This document shows, piece after piece, positions 1-8,649 of a stretch of DNA of 39,304 bases. Positions within the stretch are counted from its first letter, which is position 1. Each line of letters starts with the position of its first letter. Source of the stretch: an uncultured Clostridia bacterium (GTDB taxonomy: Bacteria; Bacillota; Clostridia; Christensenellales; DTU072). The stretch covers positions 1 to 39,304 of the forward strand of contig CALVYG010000011.1 in NCBI GenBank assembly GCA_944372095.1, in the 5' to 3' direction. The notes beneath the pieces are model-generated. The model saw only the letters and a list, made by a program, of their open reading frames with translations. It ran no database searches and was not told the origin of the DNA. The translations under genes were made by a program, and so were the position numbers.

Positions 1-77
1 TTTTACATTACCATACACCACAAGATTTGTTTGAACTAAATCTCTCTGGGTGTTGCACTTAGTTTGACAATTCATCT
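1..77 (+). mobile_element. Possible degraded 3' end of an IS30-family transposase
   Basis: The + strand ends a reading frame with the residues TKSLWVLHLV and a stop at 65-67, preceded in another frame by HHKICLN. Firmicute IS30 transposases commonly end in a stretch like CLNYKTP...VLHL, and the bases around TTGCACTTAGTTTGACAA resemble their terminal region. The two pieces are in different frames with a stop between them, so this would be a decayed copy or a chance likeness. The rest of any element lies outside the window. Call based on remembered family features only. Confidence 0.3.
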
Positions 78-108
78 TCAAAAAAAACCGACGCTTTCCG
101 CGTCGGTT
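78..108 (-). terminator. Rho-independent terminator of rho
   Basis: A 9-bp perfect stem (86-94 with 100-108, arms AACCGACGC and GCGTCGGTT) is followed on the minus strand by a run of eight T. It lies 21 bases past the rho stop codon. Confidence 0.9.
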
Positions 109-129
109 ATAAAATTTATTTCTTTTCTC

Positions 130-1821
130 TCAGTTCTTCCAAAATCCCTGTTGCTGCATCATTTTTATTTTCATGTCTATTTGTTCCATAAACTCTTTAT
201 TGGTTTTTGTTTTTACGAGTTCGCTTATCATAACCTCGGACGCATCCCCGCCGTCTCCGGCATTGAGCATTCTCCTCATTCCCCATACGGTTTCGAGTTC
301 TTTTTGCGTCAGCAGCAGTTCTTCTCTTCTTGTTCCGCTTCTGTTCAAGTCTATTGCGGGGAATATTCTCTTTTCCGTTAAACGCCTGTCAAGGTGGATT
401 TCCATATTTCCCGTTCCCTTGAACTCTTCGTAAATTACGTCGTCCATTCTGCTTCCCGTATCTATAAGAGCGGTGGCTATTATTGTAAGGCTTCCGCCGT
501 TTTCTATATTTCTCGCCGCACCGAAAAACCTTTTCGGGCTATGCAATGCCCCGGGGTCTATTCCTCCCGACAACGTTCTTCCCGTCGGCGCTATCGTTAA
601 GTTATAAGCTCTGGCAAGTCTTGTTAAACTGTCCATCAATATTACTACGTCTTCGCCTAATTCAACCAATCTTTTAGCTCTTTCTAAAACAAGTTCCGAC
701 GCTTTCGTATGATGTTCGGGCATTTCGTCGAACGTCGAATATACCACTTCGCCTTTTATCGACCGCTGCATATCCGTTACTTCTTCCGGTCGTTCGTCTA
801 TCAATAATACTATTAAGTGTACGGACGGATAATTGACCGATATACTGTTTGCTACCTTTTTCAGCAAAGTCGTTTTTCCTGCTTTCGGCGGAGAAACTAT
901 CATTGCCCTCTGGCCCTTTCCTATCGGCGCAACCAAATCTATGCTTCTTATCGCCATATCGTTATGCGCGCCGTCTATTTCCAATCTGAATCTGCTGTCC
1001 GGATATATCGGCGTAAGATAATCGAAATTCTTTCTCTTATATGCGCTTTCAGGGTCTCGACCGTTCACTTCCAATATGTTGACTACTCCGGCCGGGCGGT
1101 TTTCACAGGTTTTCTTTGCTTCCGCCTTTATCCAATCGCCCTTGCGTAATCCGCTCTTCTTTATTTTTTGGGCGGAGATATATGCGTCTTTTTCGCCGCT
1201 TTCGTAGTTGTGCGCCCTTAAAAATCCGTATCCGTCCGGCATTATTTCCAATACACCTTCTTTTAACTCAGTTATCTCTTCTGCACAAACGCTGTTCCCT
1301 TGCACGGTTTCTTCTTCTTGTGTCGGTTTTTTCTCTGTTTGCGTTATATTTGTATTATTGGATACAGAATTCCCCGATTCTTTTTTCGTTATGGGTTTCT
1401 TTATGCTCTGTTGTTCGTATATTCTCTTATATTGCTTTCTGGGCTTATCTTTATTTTCTTCACTGAATCCGGTGGTTGCCGATGACGTTATTCCTCTTAA
1501 TATCATTTGCGAACCGTTTGCATCGGAATTCGCTTTTTCTTCTTTTTTCCGTTCCTCTTCAACTTTTGCGCTGTCACTGAATTTCAGTTTCCCGCCATTT
1601 ATTCCGTAAGCAGGCTCTTTATCCGAAACACTTTCTTCCCCTATCTCCGTTGACGGATGCGGATTATTTGCAATTTTATCGCATATTGCGTTTATTAAGT
1701 CCGGTTTTTTCATTGATGTCGGACTTTTTACTCCCAAAGTTCTGCCGATAATTCTTAACTCGTACAACGGTACGGTGTTAAGCGTTTCTGCGTTATACTT
1801 TGAATAATCGTATACATTCAT
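130..1821 (-). CDS. rho: Transcription termination factor Rho
   Basis: Hexameric RNA-dependent ATPase that ends transcription. 563 residues, against about 420 in E. coli and Bacillus. In order: a Rho_N helical domain (about 1-50), a charged low-complexity insert rich in K, E, S, N and T (about 55-188), the RNA-binding cold-shock-like domain (about 190-260, with PDGYGFLR), and the ATPase core. The core has a Walker A PPKAGKTT (about 311-318), a Walker B-like [16 protein letters not shown], the Q-loop region [13 protein letters not shown] and the R-loop [12 protein letters not shown], so it looks active. The start ATG lies 13 bases after GGAGG (1835-1839), which is long but usable. It stands alone between ppdK's trailing hairpin and its own strong terminator. 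The insert is the one unusual part. Confidence 0.97.
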   Translation of the reverse strand: MNVYDYSKYNAETLNTVPLYELRIIGRTLGVKSPTSMKKPDLINAICDKIANNPHPSTEIGEESVSDKEPAYGINGGKLKFSDSAKVEEERKKEEKANSDANGSQMILRGITSSATTGFSEENKDKPRKQYKRIYEQQSIKKPITKKESGNSVSNNTNITQTEKKPTQEEETVQGNSVCAEEITELKEGVLEIMPDGYGFLRAHNYESGEKDAYISAQKIKKSGLRKGDWIKAEAKKTCENRPAGVVNILEVNGRDPESAYKRKNFDYLTPIYPDSRFRLEIDGAHNDMAIRSIDLVAPIGKGQRAMIVSPPKAGKTTLLKKVANSISVNYPSVHLIVLLIDERPEEVTDMQRSIKGEVVYSTFDEMPEHHTKASELVLERAKRLVELGEDVVILMDSLTRLARAYNLTIAPTGRTLSGGIDPGALHSPKRFFGAARNIENGGSLTIIATALIDTGSRMDDVIYEEFKGTGNMEIHLDRRLTEKRIFPAIDLNRSGTRREELLLTQKELETVWGMRRMLNAGDGGDASEVMISELVKTKTNKEFMEQIDMKIKMMQQQGFWKN

Positions 1822-1916
1822 TATTCTTTATTTTCCTCCGATATTATCGAAATTATTTGCCGATTAAAAAAAATTTATTTTATTTTACCTGATTTTGCTT
1901 AAAATAATTTGTCGCT

Positions 1917-1945
1917 ATTATATTATTGACTTTATTAAAGATATA
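1917..1945 (-). promoter_or_regulatory. Possible rho promoter (-10 only convincing)
   Basis: A perfect TATAAT (1917-1922 on the minus strand) lies about 95 bases upstream of rho. The hexamer 17 bases further up, TATATC, is a poor -35. The rest of 1822-2030 is A/T-rich with no coding frame that I can support. Confidence 0.35.
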
Positions 1946-2030
1946 TGACGGTAAAAAATTAAATTATTTATTATTCAACGTGTCGAAATACGTTGTTATC
2001 TTGTATCTTTTGTAATTTTCCTTTTGATGT

Positions 2031-2063
2031 TTCAGCGGACGTCGGAATTTGACGTCCGCTGAA
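2031..2063 (-). terminator. 13-bp hairpin downstream of ppdK
   Basis: Perfect inverted repeat TTCAGCGGACGTC / GACGTCCGCTGAA around a 7-base loop, starting 9 bases past the ppdK stop. On the minus strand it is not followed by a T-run, so it may protect or process a 3' end, or be an atypical terminator. The plus strand has TTTTTT about 6 bases after it. Confidence 0.55.
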
Positions 2064-2072
2064 GAAAGTTTT

Positions 2073-4706
2073 TTATTTCTGTTTTCTCTGTTTGATTGCC
2101 GCCTGTGCCGCCGCAAGTCTCGCTATCGGTACTCTGAACGGCGAGCAGGATACATATGTCAATCCTATCTTATTGCAGAATTCTATCGTTGACGGGTCTC
2201 CTCCGTGTTCTCCGCATATTCCGAGATGCATATCGGGACGAACTTCTCTGCCCATCTTTGCTGACATTTCCATCAGTTTTCCTACGCCTACCTGGTCAAG
2301 TTTCGCAAACGGGTCGTTTTCGTAAATCTTGGTATCGTAATATGCGTTGAGGAATTTTCCTGCATCGTCTCTGCTGAATCCGAATGTCATTTGCGTTAAG
2401 TCGTTTGTTCCGTAGCAGAAGAATTCTGCTTCTTTCGCTATTTCATCCGACGTTAATGCCGCTCTCGGTATCTCTATCATCGTTCCGACTTCGTATCTTA
2501 TTCCTACTCCGGCTTTCGTTATTTCTTCATCCGCTACCGATACTACTATGTCTTTTACGAATTTGAATTCTTTTACGTCTCCGACAAGCGGTATCATGAT
2601 TTCAGGCAGCACTTTCCAGCCCGGATGTCTCTTCTGTACGTTTATTGCGGCCTTTATTACCGCTCTTGTCTGCATTTTGGCTATTTCAGGATACGTTACC
2701 GTAAGACGGCAGCCTCTGTGCCCCATCATAGGATTGAATTCGTGCAAATTAGCTATTATATTCTTGATGGCTTCAACACTCTTTCCTTGGGTTTTTGCCA
2801 ACATCTTGATGTCAGCTTCTTCCGTAGGCACGAATTCGTGAAGCGGCGGGTCGAGGAATCTGATTGTTACGGGGCATCCTTCAAGCGCTTCATATAGTGC
2901 TTCAAAGTCGCTTTGCTGCATCGGTTCGAGTTTTGCAAGCGCTTTTTCTCTTTCTTCTACCGTATCCGAACATATCATTTCACGGATTGCTTCTATTCTC
3001 TTTCCTTCAAAGAACATATGTTCCGTTCTGCAAAGTCCGATACCTTCTGCGCCGAGTTCTCTTGCTTTTTTAGCGTCACGAGGCGTATCCGCATTCGTTC
3101 TTACCTGCAATTTACGATATTTGTCTGCCCATACCATAATTCTGCTGAACTCTCCTACGATTGTTGCGTCCACGGTGGGTATTATTCCGTCGTAAATGCA
3201 TCCGGTTGAACCGTCTATACTGATTGCGTCTCCTTCATGGAATTCTTTTCCCGCAAGAGTAAATCTCTTGTTTTCCTCGTCCATTGCTATTGCCGAACAT
3301 CCCGATACGCAGCATGTTCCCATTCCGCGGGCTACTACCGCAGCGTGGCTGGTCATTCCGCCTCTTACGGTAAGTATTCCCTGCGCCGCTTTCATTCCTT
3401 CTATATCTTCGGGGGACGTTTCAAGTCTGACCAAAACTACTTTCTTTCCTGCTTTTTTCCACGCTTTCGCATCTTCCGCGCTGAATACGATTTGACCGCA
3501 AGCCGCTCCGGGGGATGCCGCCAACGCTTTCGCAAGAGGTTTTGCTTTTTTCAATGCCGCCGCGTCGAATTGAGGATGTAACAGCGTGTCGAGGTTTCTC
3601 GGGTCTATCATAAGCACTGCCTGTTCTTCCGTTATCATTCCTTCGTCTACAAGGTCGCAAGCTATTTTCAATGCGGCTCTTGCCGTTCTCTTTCCGTTTC
3701 TTGTTTGCAGCATATAAAGGTGTTTATCTTCAATCGTAAACTCCATATCCTGCATATCGTGATAGTGTTTTTCGAGTTTCTTGCATATTGCGCTGAACTG
3801 TTCGAATACTTCGGGCATAATTTCCTGCATTTTCGCAATCGGCATCGGGGTTCTTACGCCGGCAACGACGTCTTCGCCCTGGGCGTTCATAAGGAATTCT
3901 CCCATAAGCTTTTTCTCGCCCGTAGCGGGGTCACGCGTAAACGCAACGCCCGTTCCGCTCGTCTCGCCCATATTTCCGAACGCCATCATCTGTACGTTTA
4001 CCGCCGTTCCCCAGCTGTACGGTATATCGTTGTCTCTGCGGTATACGTTTGCTCTCGGATTATCCCACGAACGGAATACTGCCTCTATTGCCGCAAAAAG
4101 CTGTTCTTTCGGGTCGGTCGGGAAATCTTTTCCTATTTTCGACTTGTACTCAGCCTTGAACTGGTCTGCAAGTGTTTTAAGGTCTTTTGCGTCAAGCTCT
4201 ATATCCTGCGTTACGCCCTTTTTCTCTTTCATTTTATCTATCAGTTGTTCAAAGTACTTTTTCCCTACTTCCATTACAACGTCCGAAAACATTTGTATGA
4301 ATCTGCGGTAGCAGTCCCATGCCCAACGCGGATTATTCGATTTCTTTGCTATGACTTCCACTACTTCTTCGTTAAGTCCGAGATTAAGTATCGTATCCAT
4401 CATACCGGGCATCGATGCTCTCGCTCCCGAACGGACGGATACCAATAACGGATTTTCTTTATCTCCGAATTTCTTTCCGGTAATCTTTTCCATCTTCTCG
4501 ATGTATTCCATTATCTGGTCTTTAATGTCGTTACCGATTCTCTTTCCGTCCTCATAATATCTCGTGCAGGCTTCGGTGCTGATTGTAAAGCCTTGCGGTA
4601 CGGGAAGTCCGAGGTTGGTCATTTCCGCAAGGTTCGCTCCCTTGCCGCCCAATATTTCACGCATGTCGGCATTGCCTTCCGTGAAAAGGTAAACATACTT
4701 TTTCAT
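2073..4706 (-). CDS. ppdK: Pyruvate, phosphate dikinase
   Basis: Interconverts pyruvate, ATP and phosphate with PEP, AMP and pyrophosphate. In anaerobic Firmicutes it links glycolysis and gluconeogenesis and can run in a PPi-dependent direction. 877 residues, the usual full length. The N-terminal ATP-grasp domain opens with GGKGANLAEMTNLGLPVPQG. The swivelling domain carries the phosphohistidine in GGMTSHAAVVARG (His454). The C-terminal TIM barrel has GIGLCRTEHMFF and the catalytic Cys831 in GICGEHGGDP. AGGAGG lies 7 bases before the ATG, and a consensus promoter lies upstream. Transcribed on its own; no regulatory PDRP gene is visible nearby. Confidence 0.98.
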   Translation of the reverse strand: MKKYVYLFTEGNADMREILGGKGANLAEMTNLGLPVPQGFTISTEACTRYYEDGKRIGNDIKDQIMEYIEKMEKITGKKFGDKENPLLVSVRSGARASMPGMMDTILNLGLNEEVVEVIAKKSNNPRWAWDCYRRFIQMFSDVVMEVGKKYFEQLIDKMKEKKGVTQDIELDAKDLKTLADQFKAEYKSKIGKDFPTDPKEQLFAAIEAVFRSWDNPRANVYRRDNDIPYSWGTAVNVQMMAFGNMGETSGTGVAFTRDPATGEKKLMGEFLMNAQGEDVVAGVRTPMPIAKMQEIMPEVFEQFSAICKKLEKHYHDMQDMEFTIEDKHLYMLQTRNGKRTARAALKIACDLVDEGMITEEQAVLMIDPRNLDTLLHPQFDAAALKKAKPLAKALAASPGAACGQIVFSAEDAKAWKKAGKKVVLVRLETSPEDIEGMKAAQGILTVRGGMTSHAAVVARGMGTCCVSGCSAIAMDEENKRFTLAGKEFHEGDAISIDGSTGCIYDGIIPTVDATIVGEFSRIMVWADKYRKLQVRTNADTPRDAKKARELGAEGIGLCRTEHMFFEGKRIEAIREMICSDTVEEREKALAKLEPMQQSDFEALYEALEGCPVTIRFLDPPLHEFVPTEEADIKMLAKTQGKSVEAIKNIIANLHEFNPMMGHRGCRLTVTYPEIAKMQTRAVIKAAINVQKRHPGWKVLPEIMIPLVGDVKEFKFVKDIVVSVADEEITKAGVGIRYEVGTMIEIPRAALTSDEIAKEAEFFCYGTNDLTQMTFGFSRDDAGKFLNAYYDTKIYENDPFAKLDQVGVGKLMEMSAKMGREVRPDMHLGICGEHGGDPSTIEFCNKIGLTYVSCSPFRVPIARLAAAQAAIKQRKQK

Positions 4707-4772
4707 CCTAAATCCTCCTAGTTTGGTTTTTCAAAATTATCTAAATTTCTTAAATTCAATATTATTGTTTTT

Positions 4773-4801
4773 ATTATAATATATCCCTATCTTTTTTTCA
4801 A
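4773..4801 (-). promoter_or_regulatory. ppdK promoter
   Basis: On the minus strand TTGAAA (4796-4801), a 17-base spacer and TATAAT (4773-4778), about 67 bases upstream of the ppdK ATG. It lies in the 122-base gap after recO. No terminator hairpin separates recO from ppdK, so readthrough from the upstream operon may add to expression. Confidence 0.8.
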
Positions 4802-4828
4802 GCGTTTTTTCCCACTATTTGCCTGACC

Positions 4829-5458
4829 TCACACCTCTTTAAGCAACATTTTAAGCGTCTGTATTTTTATGTTGAGATAATTTGAAAACACGTTATGCAA
4901 CATACTTAACGCACGCTTTACGCTCTCTTCCGTAAAAGGAAGCGTTCCCGCTTCTTCCGGCTCGGATTTTCCGTATGCCGATATGATTTCATACGATTTA
5001 CCGTCATATTCGGAAATTTCAAAATAATCTACTCCCATTCTTTCCGCACAGTATACCGCATAGTTCATTGCAGACCCTAGCGGAGACGACTGTCCGTATA
5101 CTATTTCGTTTACGGTTCTTAATAAAAAAACGAACTCCCCGGCCGTTTCATCGTCTTTCGAGAAACATTTTTCCGTAAGTTCGAAACAAGTCATCAACGC
5201 GGCTATTTTCTTTACGTCGGTCCACGCGCTGAAAAAATTATCCGTTATTTCTCCTCCCGTGAGAACATTGTTTTTTCTTCCGCCGTATGTAAACTCTCCG
5301 AAAGCCGGTATTTGGGCGCAGGGTTTCAGTTTCGATTCCGCACTTCTTACTCCTCGTGCCGTTACCGTCACTATGCCTGTCGGCGTGAAAATAACCATTA
5401 TCTTGTCTTTCTCGCGATAGTCGGTTGTTCGTATGACTATACCTTGCGTCCTTACCAT
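4829..5458 (-). CDS. recO: DNA repair protein RecO (short form)
   Basis: Recombination mediator that loads RecA onto SSB-coated DNA together with RecR. The N-terminal OB fold is typical (residues 1-80, GIVIRTTDYREKDKI and TARGVR). At 209 residues it is about 40 shorter than common RecO proteins. The C-terminal part has no CxxC pairs, so the zinc-binding motif of many family members is absent. It follows yqzL by 17 bases, as in Bacillus where era, yqzL and recO are adjacent. It is the last gene of the long minus-strand cluster. Confidence 0.93.
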   Translation of the reverse strand: MVRTQGIVIRTTDYREKDKIMVIFTPTGIVTVTARGVRSAESKLKPCAQIPAFGEFTYGGRKNNVLTGGEITDNFFSAWTDVKKIAALMTCFELTEKCFSKDDETAGEFVFLLRTVNEIVYGQSSPLGSAMNYAVYCAERMGVDYFEISEYDGKSYEIISAYGKSEPEEAGTLPFTEESVKRALSMLHNVFSNYLNIKIQTLKMLLKEV

Positions 5459-5475
5459 ATTTTCCTTTGTCGTAT

Positions 5476-5592
5476 TTACTCTTTTTCTTCCTTATCGTCC
5501 TGTTTTTTTAACGCTTTGTATAATAAATATGTTCCGGCATGTCCGCTTTTTTCGAAATCCCGCCATACCAGTTCGTCTATATGCTTATCCAT
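5476..5592 (-). CDS. yqzL: YqzL-family small protein
   Basis: A 38-residue frame beginning MDKHIDELVWRDFEKSGH and ending in a charged KKQDDKEEKE tail. The pattern W..FE.SG....YLLYK matches the tiny YqzL family, whose gene lies between era and recO in Bacillus, exactly as here. The GGAGG ribosome site (about 5598-5602) sits 5 to 6 bases before the ATG. YqzL has no established biochemical role that I know of. The call rests on motif plus position. Confidence 0.85.
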   Translation of the reverse strand: MDKHIDELVWRDFEKSGHAGTYLLYKALKKQDDKEEKE

Positions 5593-5664
5593 TTTTTCCT
5601 CCGCTTGCTTTTTGTTATTTATTACTATTTTTAGCTTGCCCCATGCGGAGAATTTCTATTCTTT

Positions 5665-7107
5665 TTAATCCGGATTCTTCGTATCGTATCCGAGTTCTTT
5701 CATTATGCTTGTACTCCCGCGCCATTCGTCGCGTACTTTTACAAATACCGTTAAAAACACTTTATTCCCTGTTATTCCCTCGATGTCTTGACGGGCATAC
5801 GTCGCTATTTTCTTTAACATACTTCCGCCTTTTCCCAGTATTATCGGTTTATGCGCGGCTTTTTCGCATATTATGTCTGCGTTTATATTTATTATTCCGT
5901 CTTCCCTTATACTGTATTCGGTTATATCCACGCCTATCCCGTACGGCACTTCTTTATCCAATAACCGCAACGCTTTTTCACGTATTATCTCTGAAGCCAT
6001 AAACCGCATATTTTTATCGGTGTATTGGTCGTCGTCATAATATTTTATATTATCTGAAAGCAGCTTGCTTATTTCTTCTATCAGCGGTTCGATATTCCTT
6101 TTTCTTAATGCGGATATCGGTACAACCGCAACAAGTTTTTGTAATTTATTTAGCTCGGTTAAAATTCCGAATACCTTTTCTTTCGTGACGTGGTCTGTTT
6201 TGTTTACCGCTACGATTACCTTTTCCCCGCCGTTTATGAATGACAGTATATGTCTTTTATCGTTATCGTCGTAACCTTTTTCGGCATCTATCACATAAAG
6301 AACGCAGTCAACCCCTTCATATGCGGTTTTTGCGCTTTTCATCATATATTCTCCCAAAGCGTTTCTGGGTTTGTGCAGTCCGGGCGTATCTATGAATATT
6401 ATCTGTCGGTCGGGCTTGTTGTAAACTCCTAATATCTTATTCCTTGTCGTCTGCGGTTTCCAGCTTACTATGGCGACTTTTTCCCCTACTATCGTATTTA
6501 TCAAAGTACTTTTTCCGGCGTTCGGTCTTCCCATAATAGCTACAAATCCCGAACGAAAATCTTTTCCTGTCTCTGCTTTTGTTTCTTCTTCACAATAATT
6601 TTTATCTGCGTCGTCCGTTGTTTTTTCCTGCTTCCCCTCTCCGCGCGTATATCCCGCATTCGTAATTATTTCTTCACACAACCCGTTCATTTCTTCTTCG
6701 CTTTTCTTATCCTTATGGTCAAATCCCAGAAGATGCAGCATACCGTGACAAGTCAAAAAAGCTACTTCCCTTTCCTCGGAATGTCCGTATTCCTCTGCCT
6801 GCTCCGAAACTTTTTTTTCACAGATAAAAATTTCTCCGATAATAACCGACCCGTCTTCCGGATTTATATCCGTCGGATAATCTTCCGCATTAAGCGGCAA
6901 TTTTATTTTCTCTAAATTCTGAAAACTCAAAACATCGGTAACTTTGTCGATTCCGCGTTTTTCCTTGTTTAGTTCCTTTATCTCTTCTTCTCCGCAAACC
7001 GTTATCTCAACTTCGGCGTCCGACTCGGTATTCCCGAATTTTTCAAGAGTTCTTTCCGCTATTTCTTTTATGATTTTTTCGTATTTTTCTCCGTAAATTT
7101 TTATCAT
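5665..7107 (-). CDS. ybeY-era: YbeY endoribonuclease fused to GTPase Era
   Basis: One uninterrupted 480-residue frame holding two complete 30S-maturation factors. Residues 1-152 are YbeY, the zinc-dependent RNase acting on the 16S rRNA 3' end and in rRNA quality control, with its metal triad in HGMLHLLGFDH (His121, His125, His131). Residues about 153-185 are a charged linker. Residues 186-480 are Era, which binds the same 16S 3' end: G1 GRPNAGKS (193-200), G3 DTPG (240-243), G4 NKTD (302-305), G5-like SAL (332-334) and a KH domain with LGKGGSMLKKI (about 424-434). In Bacillus the genes are separate, with dgkA and cdd between them. Neither half is truncated. The C-terminal GTPase would tether the RNase near its target. 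Confidence 0.96.
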   Translation of the reverse strand: MIKIYGEKYEKIIKEIAERTLEKFGNTESDAEVEITVCGEEEIKELNKEKRGIDKVTDVLSFQNLEKIKLPLNAEDYPTDINPEDGSVIIGEIFICEKKVSEQAEEYGHSEEREVAFLTCHGMLHLLGFDHKDKKSEEEMNGLCEEIITNAGYTRGEGKQEKTTDDADKNYCEEETKAETGKDFRSGFVAIMGRPNAGKSTLINTIVGEKVAIVSWKPQTTRNKILGVYNKPDRQIIFIDTPGLHKPRNALGEYMMKSAKTAYEGVDCVLYVIDAEKGYDDNDKRHILSFINGGEKVIVAVNKTDHVTKEKVFGILTELNKLQKLVAVVPISALRKRNIEPLIEEISKLLSDNIKYYDDDQYTDKNMRFMASEIIREKALRLLDKEVPYGIGVDITEYSIREDGIININADIICEKAAHKPIILGKGGSMLKKIATYARQDIEGITGNKVFLTVFVKVRDEWRGSTSIMKELGYDTKNPD

Positions 7108-7142
7108 CGTTTATTCTGTTTCCCGTTAAAGGGGCTCCGGTT

Positions 7143-8612
7143 TTATTTTGTATACTTGATTCTCTGATGGTACAGGCTCGGAAGGGTTTTCACAAGCGTT
7201 TCCTCGATAATCTGTAAATCTTTTAATGTCAAAGGGCATTCGCTGAATTGTCCCGTTTCCATTTTATTCATAATCAATCTATGAATAAACGCCGTAAAAT
7301 TCCTGACGTCTTTGTCAACGCCTTGCGCTCTCGTCGCCGCTTCCACGGTATCGACTATCATAATGAGTCCGCTTATCTTAGTGGACGGTTTGGGTCCGTC
7401 GTAACTGAAATCGCTGCTCGCAAGCTGCTCATCGGTAAATCCTCTCGTTTTGTTAAGGAAAAATCCGACGGTCGTCTGTCCGTGATGCTCTTCCGCTATC
7501 TTTGCAAGACACTCGGGCAAACCCGATTCTCTTATCAGTTTTGCACCGTCGTGCGTATGCCTCGTAATAAGCGACACGCTTACTTCGGGAATAAAATCGT
7601 CGTGAGGATTATAATCCGTCTGATTTTCGGTGAAACAAACAGGGTTCCGCAGTTTTCCCACATCGTGATAACAAGCTCCCGCCCTTGCAAGCGTCGCATT
7701 TTCCCCTATCGCCATTGCGCACGCCTGCGCAAGGTTTGCCATAGCCAGCGAATGGTTGTACGTTCCGGGCGCTTCCTTTGCAAGTCTGGCCATAAGCGGT
7801 GCGTCCGGCGTGCATATTTCATCCAGTCTGAAATTGCTGTACATACTGAACACGTATTCGAATACGGGCAATACTACCATAAACAACGCAAGCCCGAACA
7901 ACGTCGATACCAATGCCCATATACCGCTTTTCAATGCGTTTATCGGGTCAAATCCCGGCAATATCAAGCCTGACAGAAATGCTATCGGAAATGCCACGAA
8001 TACACCTACTATCACACTGTCGAGGAAAAACGACATACGCGTATATACTTTTTTACTGAGCAGAATGAGTACGCAGCCGCTTACCGTCTGCGTAAATATT
8101 GCTCCCACAAGATTCGGTATGTCAAATCCTCCCTGCACCGACGCATAACAGAAATAAAATGCCGATACGCAGACCGTATTCACATATAGCGCCAACTTAT
8201 TGTCTATTAAAAGAGCAATTATGAACCCTACAAAACATATCGGCACTATATAAATCGAAATATAAGCGGCAAATATGGTTGATAGACAAAAACATAATGC
8301 CCACGCAACGGATATTACCGTTATTTCTTTTACCGCGTTTTCCGTATCTCTATGTCCGAAAAAATAAAAAACGGCTATGGCATTCGTCGCAAAAAGCAAC
8401 ATTCCGCCAAGCACCGCAAATCTGTACGAAGAATTAAATACCTCTTCTATCGTAACATCCGCTATAAGGGAATAAAGCAATGCCATTATAAACGGCAACA
8501 TGAACGATAATGCTACCAGTATTATTTCTATTTTTACGGCATTGTTTCTTTTTCTCGTTTTTTCCTCCGGCGCCATATTCGCCACCGCAGAAAAAAATTT
8601 TTTAGGTTTCAT
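7143..8612 (-). CDS. pgpH: Short PgpH-type c-di-AMP phosphodiesterase (7TM-HD)
   Basis: Membrane protein of the 7TMR-HD family; PgpH hydrolyses the second messenger c-di-AMP to pApA. The cytoplasmic HD domain is intact: NHSLAMANLAQA, ACYHDVGKLRNP, NPHDDFIPEVS and EEHHGQTTVGFF (about residues 280-400). The membrane part (about 25-265) is a run of hydrophobic helices. At 489 residues it is much shorter than typical PgpH (about 700): after the first helix there is only a short loop, so the extracellular 7TMR-HDED sensor domain is missing. It lies between yqfD and ybeY-era, the pgpH (yqfF) position of Bacillus, but phoH, normally just before it, is absent. Confidence 0.92.
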   Translation of the reverse strand: MKPKKFFSAVANMAPEEKTRKRNNAVKIEIILVALSFMLPFIMALLYSLIADVTIEEVFNSSYRFAVLGGMLLFATNAIAVFYFFGHRDTENAVKEITVISVAWALCFCLSTIFAAYISIYIVPICFVGFIIALLIDNKLALYVNTVCVSAFYFCYASVQGGFDIPNLVGAIFTQTVSGCVLILLSKKVYTRMSFFLDSVIVGVFVAFPIAFLSGLILPGFDPINALKSGIWALVSTLFGLALFMVVLPVFEYVFSMYSNFRLDEICTPDAPLMARLAKEAPGTYNHSLAMANLAQACAMAIGENATLARAGACYHDVGKLRNPVCFTENQTDYNPHDDFIPEVSVSLITRHTHDGAKLIRESGLPECLAKIAEEHHGQTTVGFFLNKTRGFTDEQLASSDFSYDGPKPSTKISGLIMIVDTVEAATRAQGVDKDVRNFTAFIHRLIMNKMETGQFSECPLTLKDLQIIEETLVKTLPSLYHQRIKYTK

Positions 8613-8649
8613 ATGTATTTAACCTCGTCGCTTCCTTATCTACGGACCG

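Noticed and set aside
3705..4448. A 247-residue plus-strand frame inside ppdK
   Set aside because: It is fully antisense to a clear, complete ppdK, has no ribosome site and no recognisable domain. The same holds for other long antisense frames such as 7248-7973 in pgpH and 30278-30859 and 30872-31609 in the fusion gene.
4801..4828. Terminator between recO and ppdK
   Set aside because: T/A runs are present but no stem could be found, so no terminator is claimed.
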